Below, piece after piece: positions 25,740 through 35,272 of a stretch of 64,000 bases of DNA; position 1 is the stretch's first letter; each line of letters starts with the position of its first letter. The position numbers and the translations under genes were made by a program. The stretch is taken from assembly GCF_025917685.1 (NCBI RefSeq), contig NZ_CP089518.1:1551001-1615000 (forward strand), written 5' to 3'. This DNA is from Bacillus cereus (lineage in GTDB: Bacteria; Bacillota; Bacilli; Bacillales; Bacillaceae_G). The notes under the pieces are model-generated. The model did no database searches. It saw nothing but the letters and a program-made list of their open reading frames with translations, and was not told the DNA's origin.

Positions 25740-26603
25740 ATGAGAGTATCGACGTTTCAAAATGCAAACTGGGCAAAGAATCAGATGATGGATTTGAATG
25801 TGCAACAGCAATATCACCGAAATCAAGTAACTTCCGGTAAAAAAAATCTTCTCATGAGTGAAGATCCACTTGCAGCAAGTAAATCATTTGCGATTCAACA
25901 TTCGTTAGCAAATATTGAACAGATGCAAAAGGATATAGCAGATTCTAGAAATGTGTTAAGTCAAACGGAAAATACATTACAAGGTATTGTGAAATCTTTA
26001 ACGAGAGTGGATCAATTAACTTTGCAAGCGGTAAACGGGACGAATAGTCCTAATGAACTAAAAGCAAGCGCTGCAGAAATTGATCAGCTTTTAAAACAAG
26101 TGGTGTATTTAGCGAATAAACAAGAACAAGGGCGATATATTTTTGGTGGAGATAGTGCTTCAAAACCACCATTTGCAGAAGATGGTACATATCAAGGTGG
26201 GGAAAATGACGTTACCTGGAAATTAAATGATGGATATGAACTCAAAATGTTTCGCAATGGAAAAGATTTATTGGAACCCGTAATTAAAACGTTAACAAAA
26301 ATAAGAGATGTTATGCAAAATGGAGACCAAGATGCACTGGAATCTGTAATGGGAGAAAATAAAAAAAGTCTAGATAATATATTGAATCGTACGACTGAAG
26401 TAGGTTCAATATTAAATACAGTGGACACATTTAAGACGATATTAAGTGAACAAAATCTAGCTCTTCAAGAAAATAGAAAAGAGACAGAAGATGTAGATTT
26501 AGCGGTAGCAATTTCAGATTTAGCTTATATAAATGCGACGTATGAGGCAACATTAAAAGCTGTTAGTACAATGAGTAAGACAAGTATTTTAGATTATATG
26601 TAG
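25740..26603 (+). CDS. flgL: flagellar hook-filament junction protein FlgL
   Basis: 287 residues, flagellin-like at both ends: RVSTFQNANWAKNQMMDLN at the N terminus and DLAVAISDLAYINATYEATL near the C terminus, with an internal EQGRYIFGGDS segment typical of FlgL. It is the second junction protein, exported with FlgK. The gene is complete. AAAGGAGAAG precedes the ATG. Confidence 0.92.
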   Translation: MRVSTFQNANWAKNQMMDLNVQQQYHRNQVTSGKKNLLMSEDPLAASKSFAIQHSLANIEQMQKDIADSRNVLSQTENTLQGIVKSLTRVDQLTLQAVNGTNSPNELKASAAEIDQLLKQVVYLANKQEQGRYIFGGDSASKPPFAEDGTYQGGENDVTWKLNDGYELKMFRNGKDLLEPVIKTLTKIRDVMQNGDQDALESVMGENKKSLDNILNRTTEVGSILNTVDTFKTILSEQNLALQENRKETEDVDLAVAISDLAYINATYEATLKAVSTMSKTSILDYM

Positions 26604-26610
26604 AAAAGAA

Positions 26611-27990
26611 GTGAAAAATTTGGGAACTTCAGTATCAAATTTAGGTGGAAGACAGCAAATATGGAATCTTGGTAACAATATTATTGATACCTCTAATCTA
26701 GTAAATTTAGAATTACAGGCTTTAGAAATGAAAAAAACACCTTACAATAATCAAAAACAAACCTTAGCTACGGAACGAAATGTATATGCGAGTATGAAAA
26801 AAGAATTCGGTAGTTTTATGCAAGTATTCAAGGAGATGTATGCGTTTAAAGGGAATGAGAAGAAAGCGGGGGTGTCTAAAGAGGGATTTATTAATGTTCA
26901 AGCGGATGCTTCCGCAATTGCAGGAACGTATACGATTAATGTTAAAAAAGTAGCGGAAAGACATCAGATTACAACTACACTCATAGATAAATCTGATTCT
27001 GAAAATCCTAAAAATATAATCGACTTGGATTCGGAAATTGGAAAAGATGCTACATTTCGTATTAACGATAAAGAAGTTAAGCTTACTAAAGAGATGACAT
27101 ATAAGGATTTTGTTAATAAAATGAATAATGGAAATTATGGAGTGTCTGTATATTCATTAGGTGGACAGTTGTTTTTCACATCAACTACTGCTGGGAAAAA
27201 TGGAGAAATTAAATTAGTTGATGGTGAAGGTGGAATATTAAAAGACATTGGATTGGTAACTTCAGAAATGATAGATGGAAAAAATGTAATTGCCAAACAA
27301 GTAACAGCGCCTCAAAATGCCGAATTTATAATTAATGGTATGACTGATAGCAGTCCCTCTAATAAAATTGATACAATTCCAGGATTAACTATTAATTTGG
27401 AAAAGGAAACGACTGAACCAATTAAGGTTACGATTGAAGATTCAAACATTAAAGAATCAATCAATATGATAAAAAAAATGAGAGATCAATATAATAAGGC
27501 TGTTTCAACGCTCGATTTATTTGCCGGCGAAAATGGAGCTATGCAAGGTAATAATATTGCATTTTCTATTAGTAATATTATGGCTAATGTATTTAGACAC
27601 AAACAAGATGATAAATTTATGTTTTCATTTGGAATTGAAGTCGATAAGACTGGAAAAATGGTTCTCGATGAAGAAAAGCTAAGTAAGGCTTTTAAGGAGA
27701 ATCCAGAAACTGCAAAACAGTTCTTCTTTGGCTTTAATGGACTAGGGCATGAGATAGAAAAAAAACTAGATGGTATTTTAGGAGATGAAGGTGTAATAGG
27801 GCAGAGGTCAAAAAGTATAGAGGGGCAAATAAAAGAGCTAGATAAAAAAATTGATGCAATAGATAAGCTGAATAAACAAAAACAAGAGACCATTATTGAT
27901 AAATATTCAAAGTTAGAACAACAGTTATCGATGTTAGATCAGCAACTAAAAACAATTAAAGCAATGACAAAGCAAAAAAGTGATGATTAA
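26611..27990 (+). CDS. fliD: flagellar filament cap protein FliD
   Basis: 459 residues with FliD N-terminal (about 15-120, NNIIDTSNLVNLELQALEMK) and C-terminal domains. The last third is helical, ending in coiled coil (SIEGQIKELDKKIDAIDKL). FliD caps the growing filament and folds flagellin as it emerges. The GTG at 26611 is 8 bases after the flgL stop with only a weak site; the TTG at 26620 is an alternative start. Confidence 0.9.
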   Translation: MKNLGTSVSNLGGRQQIWNLGNNIIDTSNLVNLELQALEMKKTPYNNQKQTLATERNVYASMKKEFGSFMQVFKEMYAFKGNEKKAGVSKEGFINVQADASAIAGTYTINVKKVAERHQITTTLIDKSDSENPKNIIDLDSEIGKDATFRINDKEVKLTKEMTYKDFVNKMNNGNYGVSVYSLGGQLFFTSTTAGKNGEIKLVDGEGGILKDIGLVTSEMIDGKNVIAKQVTAPQNAEFIINGMTDSSPSNKIDTIPGLTINLEKETTEPIKVTIEDSNIKESINMIKKMRDQYNKAVSTLDLFAGENGAMQGNNIAFSISNIMANVFRHKQDDKFMFSFGIEVDKTGKMVLDEEKLSKAFKENPETAKQFFFGFNGLGHEIEKKLDGILGDEGVIGQRSKSIEGQIKELDKKIDAIDKLNKQKQETIIDKYSKLEQQLSMLDQQLKTIKAMTKQKSDD

Positions 27991-28012
27991 TGAAAGTTAA
28001 GGAAGTGATCGT

Positions 28013-28381
28013 ATGCAAGCATGGCAACGCTATATGCAAAATGACATTATGACGAGTAATCCAATTAAAAATACAATTTTTATTTATGAAAGATGTATCG
28101 TTGAGTTTCGTAATTTAGAAGAGCTTTTAAATACTTTTAAACTCCAAGAAGGAGATACGCTTCTTGAAAAATTAGAACGTATTTTTGAAGAGCTAAAGCT
28201 TCAATTAAATCCTGAGATTACTGAAGATTTGTATGATAGTTTATTCGGTTTATACGATTGGATTAGCATTCAAATTCAGACGATGAAAGTAACGCGTGAA
28301 GCAAAAGACATTGATACGATTGTGAAAGTGTTACAAGATTTAATAGATGGTTACCGCGGAGCACTTGAAAATGAACAATGA
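28013..28381 (+). CDS. fliS: flagellin chaperone FliS
   Basis: 122 residues with the four-helix FliS pattern: WQRYMQNDIMTSNPIKNTIFIYE at the start and a DTIVKVLQDLIDGYRGALEN final helix. FliS binds flagellin's C terminus and prevents premature polymerisation in the cytosol. It lies right after fliD, as in most flagellated bacteria. AAGGAAGTG precedes the ATG. Its end overlaps the next gene by 11 bases. Confidence 0.9.
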   Translation: MQAWQRYMQNDIMTSNPIKNTIFIYERCIVEFRNLEELLNTFKLQEGDTLLEKLERIFEELKLQLNPEITEDLYDSLFGLYDWISIQIQTMKVTREAKDIDTIVKVLQDLIDGYRGALENEQ

Positions 28382-28643
28382 TATTTATCAAGCGTTTGTC
28401 GGCTGTTTTAATGAAATCGGTGAATTGCAAGTGTCAGATGAAGAATTTGCTGAGAAAAGTGCTATGTTAAATCGCTGGATGGTGACTTTGGATGAAAAGA
28501 TGCGAGCGGATGTTGCAGCGGAAGTGAGTCCATTAATAATAAAGGCAGCTCAACATATTCGAGATAAGAAAAAGATTTTGGAAGAAATGATTATGACAAA
28601 TGATGGGCGAATGAAAGCTAATTCGTTTTACGGTAAATATTAA
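28371..28643 (+). CDS. FliT-like small helical protein
   Basis: 90 residues, helical (DIYQAFVGCFNEIGELQVSDEE; VSPLIIKAAQHIRDKKKILEEM). The ATG at 28371 overlaps the fliS stop, implying translational coupling. FliT-type chaperones for FliD usually occupy this place, so that is the best guess; sequence alone does not prove it. Confidence 0.65.
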   Translation: MNNDIYQAFVGCFNEIGELQVSDEEFAEKSAMLNRWMVTLDEKMRADVAAEVSPLIIKAAQHIRDKKKILEEMIMTNDGRMKANSFYGKY

Positions 28644-29022
28644 TTGTAAAGTATGGAAACGGGTTCCTCTTATTACAAGGGGGATCCATTCTGTTGTTTG
28701 AATAAAGACGTTCCGCTGATTGAGGTTTCACTTTATGACTGTAATGGAAAAATAGCAATAATCTAAAAAAATGAACGTTATTTTATTGTTCTTATATCGA
28801 AATATTATATAGATTACTAGGTGAATACAGTTTTTTATATTCTTTTATATATTTTTGTATTTTTCTAAAGACAACAATGGGAAAATGGAATAAAATATGA
28901 AAGGGTACAAAATAGGTAATATTTTAATAAATACATATAAGGAAATAAATAATGAAGTGAAACTTCCATCAGTGGATGATCATGTCGTAAGCGGTATGAT
29001 GGAAAAAAGAAGGGTGTGGAAT
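28644..29022 (+). other. intergenic region with candidate flgB promoter
   Basis: 379 bases. A candidate sigma-A promoter has AAGACA at 28868-28873, a 17-base spacer and TAAAAT at 28891-28896. It would give a leader of roughly 120 bases before flgB. An in-frame ATG at 28897 lies at the predicted start of transcription and is not a plausible start codon. AT-rich, with no gene seen in the first half. Confidence 0.5.
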
Positions 29023-29430
29023 ATGCCGGACTTAGTTAGTGATGTTAGTCATTATATGAATTATTTAGTAACGAAGCGAAATACTGTTTCTAGTAATATT
29101 GCAAATGCGAATACACCGGGCTATAAAGCGCAAGATGTAACATTTGCTGAACAAATGAATATGAATAATCCACTATTCAAAAAAAATGCTGCGGATTTAA
29201 AGAGTAATTCAGACTTATATCAAACGAATGAAATGCACTTACCGACAGCAAATATGAAAAATACATATGCAAAGATCCAAACGAAATCAATGCAAACGAA
29301 TAAAGATGGAAATAGCGTGGATGTAACGACAGAAATGCTAGATTTAATGAAAACAAACCAATTATATGGTATCTCAATTAATGCGATTAATACGCAATAC
29401 GCAATTAACCAAGCAGCACGTGGACGTTAA
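29023..29430 (+). CDS. flgB: flagellar proximal rod protein FlgB
   Basis: 135 residues; the rod signature SSNIANANTPGYKAQDV lies near residue 27 and the C-terminal NSVDVTTEMLDLMKTNQLYG segment matches FlgB. I chose the ATG at 29023 (after AAGGGTG) because it aligns with the known length of FlgB; the frame extends 42 codons upstream. It is the first gene of the basal-body operon, followed by flgC 20 bases later. Confidence 0.9.
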   Translation: MPDLVSDVSHYMNYLVTKRNTVSSNIANANTPGYKAQDVTFAEQMNMNNPLFKKNAADLKSNSDLYQTNEMHLPTANMKNTYAKIQTKSMQTNKDGNSVDVTTEMLDLMKTNQLYGISINAINTQYAINQAARGR

Positions 29431-29450
29431 GAGTAGAAGGAGAGACAACA

Positions 29451-29864
29451 ATGTTCCAAGCAATTAATGCAAGTGGCTCAGCGCTAACTACAGCGAGAAA
29501 ATGGATGGAAGTTACTTCTAACAATATCGTAAATGGGAATACGACGGGAGCACCAGACGCAGAGCCGTATCACCGCCGAAGTGTGGTGCTAGAATCAAAT
29601 AATAATTTTGCAAATATGCTAGAGGGAGTTCCTGCTAACGGAGTGAAAATAAAAAGTATTGAAACAGATCGAAATGAAAATCTAGTATATGATCCAACGC
29701 ATCCACATGCAAATGAAGAAGGATATGTACGTTATCCGAACATTGATGTGACAGCTGAGATGACGAATGTAATGGTTGCTCAAAAAATGTATGAAGCAAA
29801 TACAAGTGTATTAAATGCAAATAAAAAAATGCTCGATAAAGATTTAGAAATCGGCCGAGGATAA
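29451..29864 (+). CDS. flgC: flagellar proximal rod protein FlgC
   Basis: 137 residues with the rod motif ASGSALTTARKWMEVTSNNI and the C-terminal YPNIDVTAEMTNVMVAQKMYEAN segment diagnostic for FlgC. It polymerises with FlgB and FliE above the MS ring. GAAGGAGAG precedes the ATG. It lies in an operon with flgB and fliE. Confidence 0.92.
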   Translation: MFQAINASGSALTTARKWMEVTSNNIVNGNTTGAPDAEPYHRRSVVLESNNNFANMLEGVPANGVKIKSIETDRNENLVYDPTHPHANEEGYVRYPNIDVTAEMTNVMVAQKMYEANTSVLNANKKMLDKDLEIGRG

Positions 29865-29881
29865 GAGGGAAGAGGGGAAAT

Positions 29882-30163
29882 ATGAAAATCCAACCATTGT
29901 TAAATACACAGCCATTTGGAGCACTGAAAACTTCACAAACATCTGTAGTTGAAGGTAAAAGGTTTATTGATTTATTGGAAGATATGAATAAAACGCAAAA
30001 CAATACACAAACTGCGGTATATGATTTATTGACAAAAGGGGTAGGAGAAACGCATGACGTTTTAATTCAGCAGAAGAAAGCTGAATCACAAATGAAAACG
30101 GCTACTCTTGTACGAGATAATCTTATTGAGAATTATAAGTCACTAATTAATATGCAAATTTAG
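29882..30163 (+). CDS. fliE: flagellar hook-basal body protein FliE
   Basis: 93 residues; the C-terminal half has the FliE pattern (VGETHDVLIQQKKAESQMKT then NLIENYKSLINMQI). FliE links the MS ring to the rod. AGAGGGGAA lies before the ATG. It lies between flgC and fliF as in other bacteria. Confidence 0.9.
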   Translation: MKIQPLLNTQPFGALKTSQTSVVEGKRFIDLLEDMNKTQNNTQTAVYDLLTKGVGETHDVLIQQKKAESQMKTATLVRDNLIENYKSLINMQI

Positions 30164-30185
30164 GAAAATGGACGGGTGTGTTTAA

Positions 30186-31742
30186 ATGGAAAAGATAAAA
30201 AATGTTTTCCAATCGTTAAAAACGTGGCATAAGTTAGTCATTGGTGCTGCGCTTTTAGCAATTGTAACAGGAGCACTTTTATACTTCACCTTGCCAGATA
30301 AATATGTTGTTGTATATCAAAATTTAAATGATGCAGATAAGCAAGAGATTACAGCAGAATTATCGAAGCTAGGTGTTGATTATCAATTAGCAGCCGATGG
30401 TTCGATTCGAGTGCAAAAGAACGATGCTCCATGGATTCGAAAAGAAATGAATGGAATGGGATTACCGTTTAATTCAAAAAGCGGTGAGGAAATTCTATTA
30501 GAAAGCTCGCTCGGTTCAAGCGAGCAAGATAAAAAAATGAAGCAGCTTGTCGGTACGAAAAAGCAATTGGAGCAAGATATTGTCCGAAACTTTGCGACAA
30601 TTGAAACGGCAAATGTGCAAATTACATTACCTGAAAAAGAAACCATTTTTGATGAAGAGAAGGCAAAGGGAACAGCCGCAATTACTGTTGGTGTGAAACG
30701 TGGACAACTATTAACAGCCGATCAAGTTGCGGGTATACAGCAAATGATTAGTGCAGCCGTTCCGGGTGTGAAAGCAGAAGAAGTAAGTGTTATTGATAGC
30801 AAAAAAGGTGTTATCTCAAAAGGAGCAGATGCGGTGCATTCTAATAATTCTTCTTATGAAAAAGAAGTTGAGATGCAACACCAAATTGAAGGTAAATTAA
30901 AACAAGATATAGATGCAACGTTAATGACGATGTTTAAACCAAATGAATATAAAGTGAACACGAAAGTGTCTGTAAACTACGATGAAGTTACACGTCAGTC
31001 AGAAAAATATGGTGATAAAGGTGTACTTCGTAGTAAACAAGAGCAAGAAGAACGCTCAACGGCACAAGATAACCCAAAGCAAAGTGCTGGTATTACAGCG
31101 AACGGTGAAGTGCCAAACTACGGTACGAACAATAATCAAGATGGTAAGGTCGTCTATGAGAATAATAACAGTAACAAAATTGAAAACTATGAAATAGATA
31201 AAACAGTTGAAACAATCAAGAAACATCCAGAGCTAACGAAAACAAATGTTGTTGTATGGGTAGATAACGATACGTTAGTAAAACGAAGAATTGATATGAC
31301 AACGTTTAAAGAAGCAATTGGTACAGCAGCTGGACTTCAAGTTGACCCGAACGGCAACTTTATAAATGGTCAAGTTAACGTTGTAACTGTTCAGTTCGAT
31401 CAACCGAAAGTAGAGAAAGAGAAAAAACCAGAAGAAAGTGGTATTAATTGGTGGTTATTCGGTGGAATTACAGGTGGCTTGTTAGCGCTTGGTGGCCTAT
31501 TATGGTTCTTCTTAGCAAGACGTAAGAAAAAGAAAGAAGAAGAGGAATATGATGAATACTTAGCAGAAGAGGAAGTTGCTGCAAGTAGTGAAAGTATTAT
31601 GGAAATTCCTGAGGAAAAAATAGTACCAGAACCAGAGCCAGTAAAATCGATAGAACCTACATTAGATGAACAAGTGCAGGAAGCTACGAGAGAGCATGTA
31701 GAAAGTACGGCAAAAGTTATTAAAAAATGGCTAAACGGATAG
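30186..31742 (+). CDS. fliF: flagellar MS-ring protein FliF
   Basis: 518 residues. One membrane helix lies near the N terminus (about 18-37) and a second near the C terminus (about 425-445); the periplasmic ring-building motifs lie between them, and the cytoplasmic tail ends in the FliG-binding segment EHVESTAKVIKKWLNG. It builds the MS ring on which the motor assembles. The gene is full length and uninterrupted. Confidence 0.93.
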   Translation: MEKIKNVFQSLKTWHKLVIGAALLAIVTGALLYFTLPDKYVVVYQNLNDADKQEITAELSKLGVDYQLAADGSIRVQKNDAPWIRKEMNGMGLPFNSKSGEEILLESSLGSSEQDKKMKQLVGTKKQLEQDIVRNFATIETANVQITLPEKETIFDEEKAKGTAAITVGVKRGQLLTADQVAGIQQMISAAVPGVKAEEVSVIDSKKGVISKGADAVHSNNSSYEKEVEMQHQIEGKLKQDIDATLMTMFKPNEYKVNTKVSVNYDEVTRQSEKYGDKGVLRSKQEQEERSTAQDNPKQSAGITANGEVPNYGTNNNQDGKVVYENNNSNKIENYEIDKTVETIKKHPELTKTNVVVWVDNDTLVKRRIDMTTFKEAIGTAAGLQVDPNGNFINGQVNVVTVQFDQPKVEKEKKPEESGINWWLFGGITGGLLALGGLLWFFLARRKKKKEEEEYDEYLAEEEVAASSESIMEIPEEKIVPEPEPVKSIEPTLDEQVQEATREHVESTAKVIKKWLNG

Positions 31743-31758
31743 TAAGGGAGGAAAAACA

Positions 31759-32763
31759 ATGTTAGATGAAATCTCCTCCAAAGAAAAAGCTGCCATTCTC
31801 ATTCGTACATTAGACGAAGAGGTGGCAGCAAAAGTCATTGAATATATGACGGCTGAGGAAAAAGAAGTGTTACTTCGTGAAATTGCGAAGTTTCGTGTAC
31901 ATAAACCAGAAACATTAGAAAATGTACTGGGTGAGTTTCTATATGAACTAAATGTAAAAGAATTGAATTTAGTGACTCCAGATAAAGAATACATTCGTCG
32001 TATATTTAGAAATATGCCAGAAGACGAGTTGGAAAAATTATTAGAAGACCTTTGGTACAAAAAAGATAATCCATTTGAATTCTTAAATTCACTAACAGAT
32101 TTAGAGCCACTTCTTACAGTGCTTAATGATGAATCGCCACAAACGATAGCAATTATTGCTTCTTATATTAAGCCGCAACTAGCATCTCAATTAATTGAGA
32201 GATTACCAGATCATAAACGTGTAGAAACGGTAATGGGCATTGCGAAGCTAGAGCAAGTAGATGGTGAACTAATTAATCAAATTGGTGAGTTATTAAAAGC
32301 AAAATTAAATAATATGGCATTTAGTGCTATTAACAAAACAGATGGCTTGAAAACGATTGTGAACATTTTAAATAACGTTTCACGAGGCGTTGAAAAAACA
32401 GTTTTTCAAAAGCTTGATGAAGTCGATTATGAATTATCTGAGAAAATTAAAGAAAATATGTTTGTTTTTGAAGACTTACTCGGTCTTGAAGATCTTGCGA
32501 TTCGCCGTGTGTTAGAAGAGATTACAGATAATGGTGTTATTGCGAAAGCAATTAAAATTGCAAAAGAAGAAATTAAAGAGAAATTATTTACATGTATGTC
32601 TTCAAACCGTAAAGAGATGATTCTAGAAGAGTTAGATGGCTTAGGACCGCTTAAGATGACGGATGCTGAAAAAGCGCAGCAAATGATTACAGGTACAGTG
32701 AAAAAGCTAGAGAAAGAAGGAAGAATTATCATTCAAAGAGGTGAAGATGATGTCCTTATTTAA
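31759..32763 (+). CDS. fliG: flagellar motor switch protein FliG
   Basis: 334 residues with the three FliG domains. N-terminal: ISSKEKAAILIRTLDEEVAAK. Middle: NDESPQTIAIIASYIKPQLAS, the EHPQ-like motif. C-terminal torque domain: FVFEDLLGLEDLAIRRVLEEI. FliG couples stator movement to rotor rotation. GGGAGG precedes the ATG. Full length, although the motA/motB partners in this locus are broken. Confidence 0.93.
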   Translation: MLDEISSKEKAAILIRTLDEEVAAKVIEYMTAEEKEVLLREIAKFRVHKPETLENVLGEFLYELNVKELNLVTPDKEYIRRIFRNMPEDELEKLLEDLWYKKDNPFEFLNSLTDLEPLLTVLNDESPQTIAIIASYIKPQLASQLIERLPDHKRVETVMGIAKLEQVDGELINQIGELLKAKLNNMAFSAINKTDGLKTIVNILNNVSRGVEKTVFQKLDEVDYELSEKIKENMFVFEDLLGLEDLAIRRVLEEITDNGVIAKAIKIAKEEIKEKLFTCMSSNRKEMILEELDGLGPLKMTDAEKAQQMITGTVKKLEKEGRIIIQRGEDDVLI

Positions 32764-33436
32764 AAACAGAATTCCGAAGAATTCTGTTTCTTTTTCTGAA
32801 GAAACGTATGAATTACAGTTTCCAAAACCAATACGAGTTCATGATGAAGGGGAAATACAAGTGAATCATGCAGAGCTTCTTGCGCAGCATGATGCATTAC
32901 ATATTGAAATGAACCATCTAAGGAAAGAGCAGCAAACGCTAGAACACGAACGTCAGCAGTTGTTACAGGCTAAAGAAGAGTTTCAAATGCATATTCATGA
33001 ACAAATGGAACAGATAGAAGCAGCGCATATGCAGTTTCAAAAGGAGCAACAAGAAATAGCATACGAATGGACGGAATTATTATGGGAACAATCTTTTCAA
33101 TTAGCAGAAAAAATTGTGAATCAAGCGATAGATTCACGATTATTAGACGTTCTGCCAATATTAACAGGGATCGTTCAAACATTACCCGCTTCATTTGAAA
33201 AGTTAATTATAACGGTTCATCCAGAAACATTTGAGCGTATACAAGAAGAGAAAGAAAATACGAAAGAGTATTGGTTACTACAATTAGTAGAATGGAAGTA
33301 TGATTTTTCTTTACAGTTTGGTGAGTTTGTTTTGGAGGAAGAGAAAGAGTTCTTTGAATTTAAATTTGCACCAATATTTGCGAAACTTCGTCGTAAATGG
33401 GAAGAGAAAAAGTTGTTTGAGGAGCAAAATGTATGA
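32750..33436 (+). CDS. fliH: FliH-like negative regulator of FliI
   Basis: 228 residues: a Gln/Glu-rich coiled-coil middle (about 45-110) and a C-terminal FliH/YscL domain (about 120-228, WEQSFQLAEKIVNQAIDSRL). FliH holds the FliI ATPase inactive and delivers it to the export gate. AGAGGTG sets the ATG at 32750. It overlaps fliG by 14 bases and fliI by 4, so the three are translationally coupled. Confidence 0.85.
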   Translation: MSLFKNRIPKNSVSFSEETYELQFPKPIRVHDEGEIQVNHAELLAQHDALHIEMNHLRKEQQTLEHERQQLLQAKEEFQMHIHEQMEQIEAAHMQFQKEQQEIAYEWTELLWEQSFQLAEKIVNQAIDSRLLDVLPILTGIVQTLPASFEKLIITVHPETFERIQEEKENTKEYWLLQLVEWKYDFSLQFGEFVLEEEKEFFEFKFAPIFAKLRRKWEEKKLFEEQNV

Positions 33437-34737
33437 ATAGAAAGTTCATGAACGAACATAATAAATGGAATACGTTTATTGAAACACCGTTTTATACGAA
33501 AGTTGGCAAAGTTCATAGTGTACAAGAGCAGTTTTTTGTAGCGAAGGGACCGAAAGCGAAGATTGGAGATGTTTGTCTCGTTGGAGAGCATAGTATCTTA
33601 TGTGAAGTGATTGCAATTGAAAAAGAAAACAATATGTTACTCCCATTTGAACAAACAGAAAAAGTGTGTTACGGAGATTCAGTTACATTAAGTGCAGAAG
33701 ATGTCGTTGTACCCCGTGGTAATCATTTGCTTGGCAAAGTGTTAAGTGCAAATGGAGAAGTGTTAAACGAAGATGCTGAAAATATTCCAGTGGAAAAAAT
33801 AAAATTAGATGCACCGCCGATTCATGCGTTCGAGCGTGAAGAAATTACAGACGTATTTGAAACGGGAATTAAATCGATTGATTCTATGTTAACGATTGGT
33901 ATCGGACAAAAGATTGGTATTTTTGCTGGATCGGGTGTTGGTAAATCTACTTTACTTGGGATGATTGCGAAAAATGCAAAAGCTGATATTAACGTTATTA
34001 GTTTAGTAGGTGAACGTGGCCGGGAAGTAAAAGACTTTATACGAAAAGAATTAGGCGAAGAAGGTATGAAAACAAGCGTCGTTGTTGTAGCGACGTCAGA
34101 TGAAAGTCACCTTATGCAACTTCGGGCGGCAAAGCTTGCAACATCGATTGCCGAATATTTCCGAGACCAAGGAAATAATGTATTACTTATGATGGATTCA
34201 GTTACTCGTTTTGCCGACGCTCGCCGAAGTGTAGACATTGCAGTCAAGGAATTACCAATCGGTGGTAAAACACTGTTAATGGAAAGCTATATGAAAAAGT
34301 TATTAGAGCGATCCGGAAAAACACAAAAAGGATCAATAACAGGTATTTATACAGTGTTAGTTAATGGTGATGATTTAAATGGTCCTGTACCAGATTTAGC
34401 TCGTGGTATTTTAGATGGACATATTGTATTAAAACGTGAGCTCGCAACTCTTAGTCATTATCCTGCCATTTCTGTATTAGATTCGGTAAGTAGGATTATG
34501 GAAGAAATCGTATCGCCGAATCATTGGCAACTTGCAAATAAAATGAGAAAAATTTTATCTATTTATAAAGAAAATGAATTGTATTTTAAATTAGGAACAA
34601 TTCAAGAAAATGAAGAAAATACTTATATTTTTGAATGTAAAAATAGAGTAGAAGATATAAATATATTTTTAAAGCAAGGTCGAGCTGATAGCTTTCATTT
34701 TGAAGATGTTGTCCCAGCAATGCACCATATTGTATAA
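33433..34737 (+). CDS. fliI: flagellar export ATPase FliI
   Basis: 434 residues, F1-ATPase beta-like. Walker A GSGVGKST lies near residue 166, followed by SLVGERGREVKDFI, the Walker B region VLLMMDSVTRFADARR and LPIGGKTLLMESYMKKLLER. It powers or orders substrate entry into the flagellar export channel at the membrane. Start ATG overlaps the fliH stop (ATGA). A terminator-like hairpin follows. Confidence 0.93.
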   Translation: MNRKFMNEHNKWNTFIETPFYTKVGKVHSVQEQFFVAKGPKAKIGDVCLVGEHSILCEVIAIEKENNMLLPFEQTEKVCYGDSVTLSAEDVVVPRGNHLLGKVLSANGEVLNEDAENIPVEKIKLDAPPIHAFEREEITDVFETGIKSIDSMLTIGIGQKIGIFAGSGVGKSTLLGMIAKNAKADINVISLVGERGREVKDFIRKELGEEGMKTSVVVVATSDESHLMQLRAAKLATSIAEYFRDQGNNVLLMMDSVTRFADARRSVDIAVKELPIGGKTLLMESYMKKLLERSGKTQKGSITGIYTVLVNGDDLNGPVPDLARGILDGHIVLKRELATLSHYPAISVLDSVSRIMEEIVSPNHWQLANKMRKILSIYKENELYFKLGTIQENEENTYIFECKNRVEDINIFLKQGRADSFHFEDVVPAMHHIV

Positions 34738-34769
34738 GACCTTGCCCTTCGAGGTCTTATTTTTTTGTT
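34735..34769 (+). terminator. terminator after fliI
   Basis: The stem ATAAGACCT / AGGTCTTAT is followed by TTTTTTG directly after the fliI stop. The genes downstream therefore probably have their own promoter. Confidence 0.8.
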
Positions 34770-34851
34770 TTTAATATTTCACAGTTTTTTTGTGAAAAAA
34801 CTATATAATAGAAAAAAGGAACGTTATAATAGGAAGGGGCTATGAAAAAGG

Positions 34852-35262
34852 GTGGATAAACAGCAGTACGACACGATAAAATTGCATATTAATCAAGAGA
34901 AAGAACAAATCTTGAAAGAAGTGTACGAACTAACAGCTGAAAAAAGAAAAATAGAACAAAAAAAAGAATATGATTTGCATGTTGTGAAATCACGTAGTAA
35001 AGTCGTACAAACTGGGCAACGTATTATGGTAGGTATGCTGTCTTCACATACATTTTCACCTGAAAGAATAGAAGAATGGAATCGGAAAATTAAAAAAACA
35101 GAAGGTTTTATTCAAAAAAATGAAAGCCTTTTAGAGAAAATAAAAGAAAAAGAACGTGTCATTGATGAAATGTATCAAGAAGATTGTAAGAAGCTTGCGA
35201 AAGTAAAAGAAGAGTTAGAAGAAAAAATGCTTCTTGATTTAAAAATGAGTATGAACGGATGA
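34852..35262 (+). CDS. fliJ: FliJ-like helical protein
   Basis: 136 residues, almost entirely coiled coil (INQEKEQILKEVYELTAEKR; KIKEKERVIDEMYQEDCKKL). FliJ is a short coiled-coil chaperone escort that binds FliI and the export gate; gene order between fliI and fliK supports the call. The start is GTG at 34852. A five-codon frame (ATG at 34842) with its own GGAAGGGG site overlaps this start, so translation may be coupled. Confidence 0.75.
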   Translation: MDKQQYDTIKLHINQEKEQILKEVYELTAEKRKIEQKKEYDLHVVKSRSKVVQTGQRIMVGMLSSHTFSPERIEEWNRKIKKTEGFIQKNESLLEKIKEKERVIDEMYQEDCKKLAKVKEELEEKMLLDLKMSMNG

Positions 35263-35272
35263 GGTGGATGTA

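Noticed and set aside
25646..25840. 64-codon frame between flgK and flgL
   Set aside because: It overlaps flgL in another frame for about 100 bases, has no ribosome site and no recognisable sequence.
28897..29022. 42-codon N-terminal extension of FlgB
   Set aside because: Its ATG would lie at the predicted transcription start, no ribosome site precedes it, and FlgB length matches the start at 29023.
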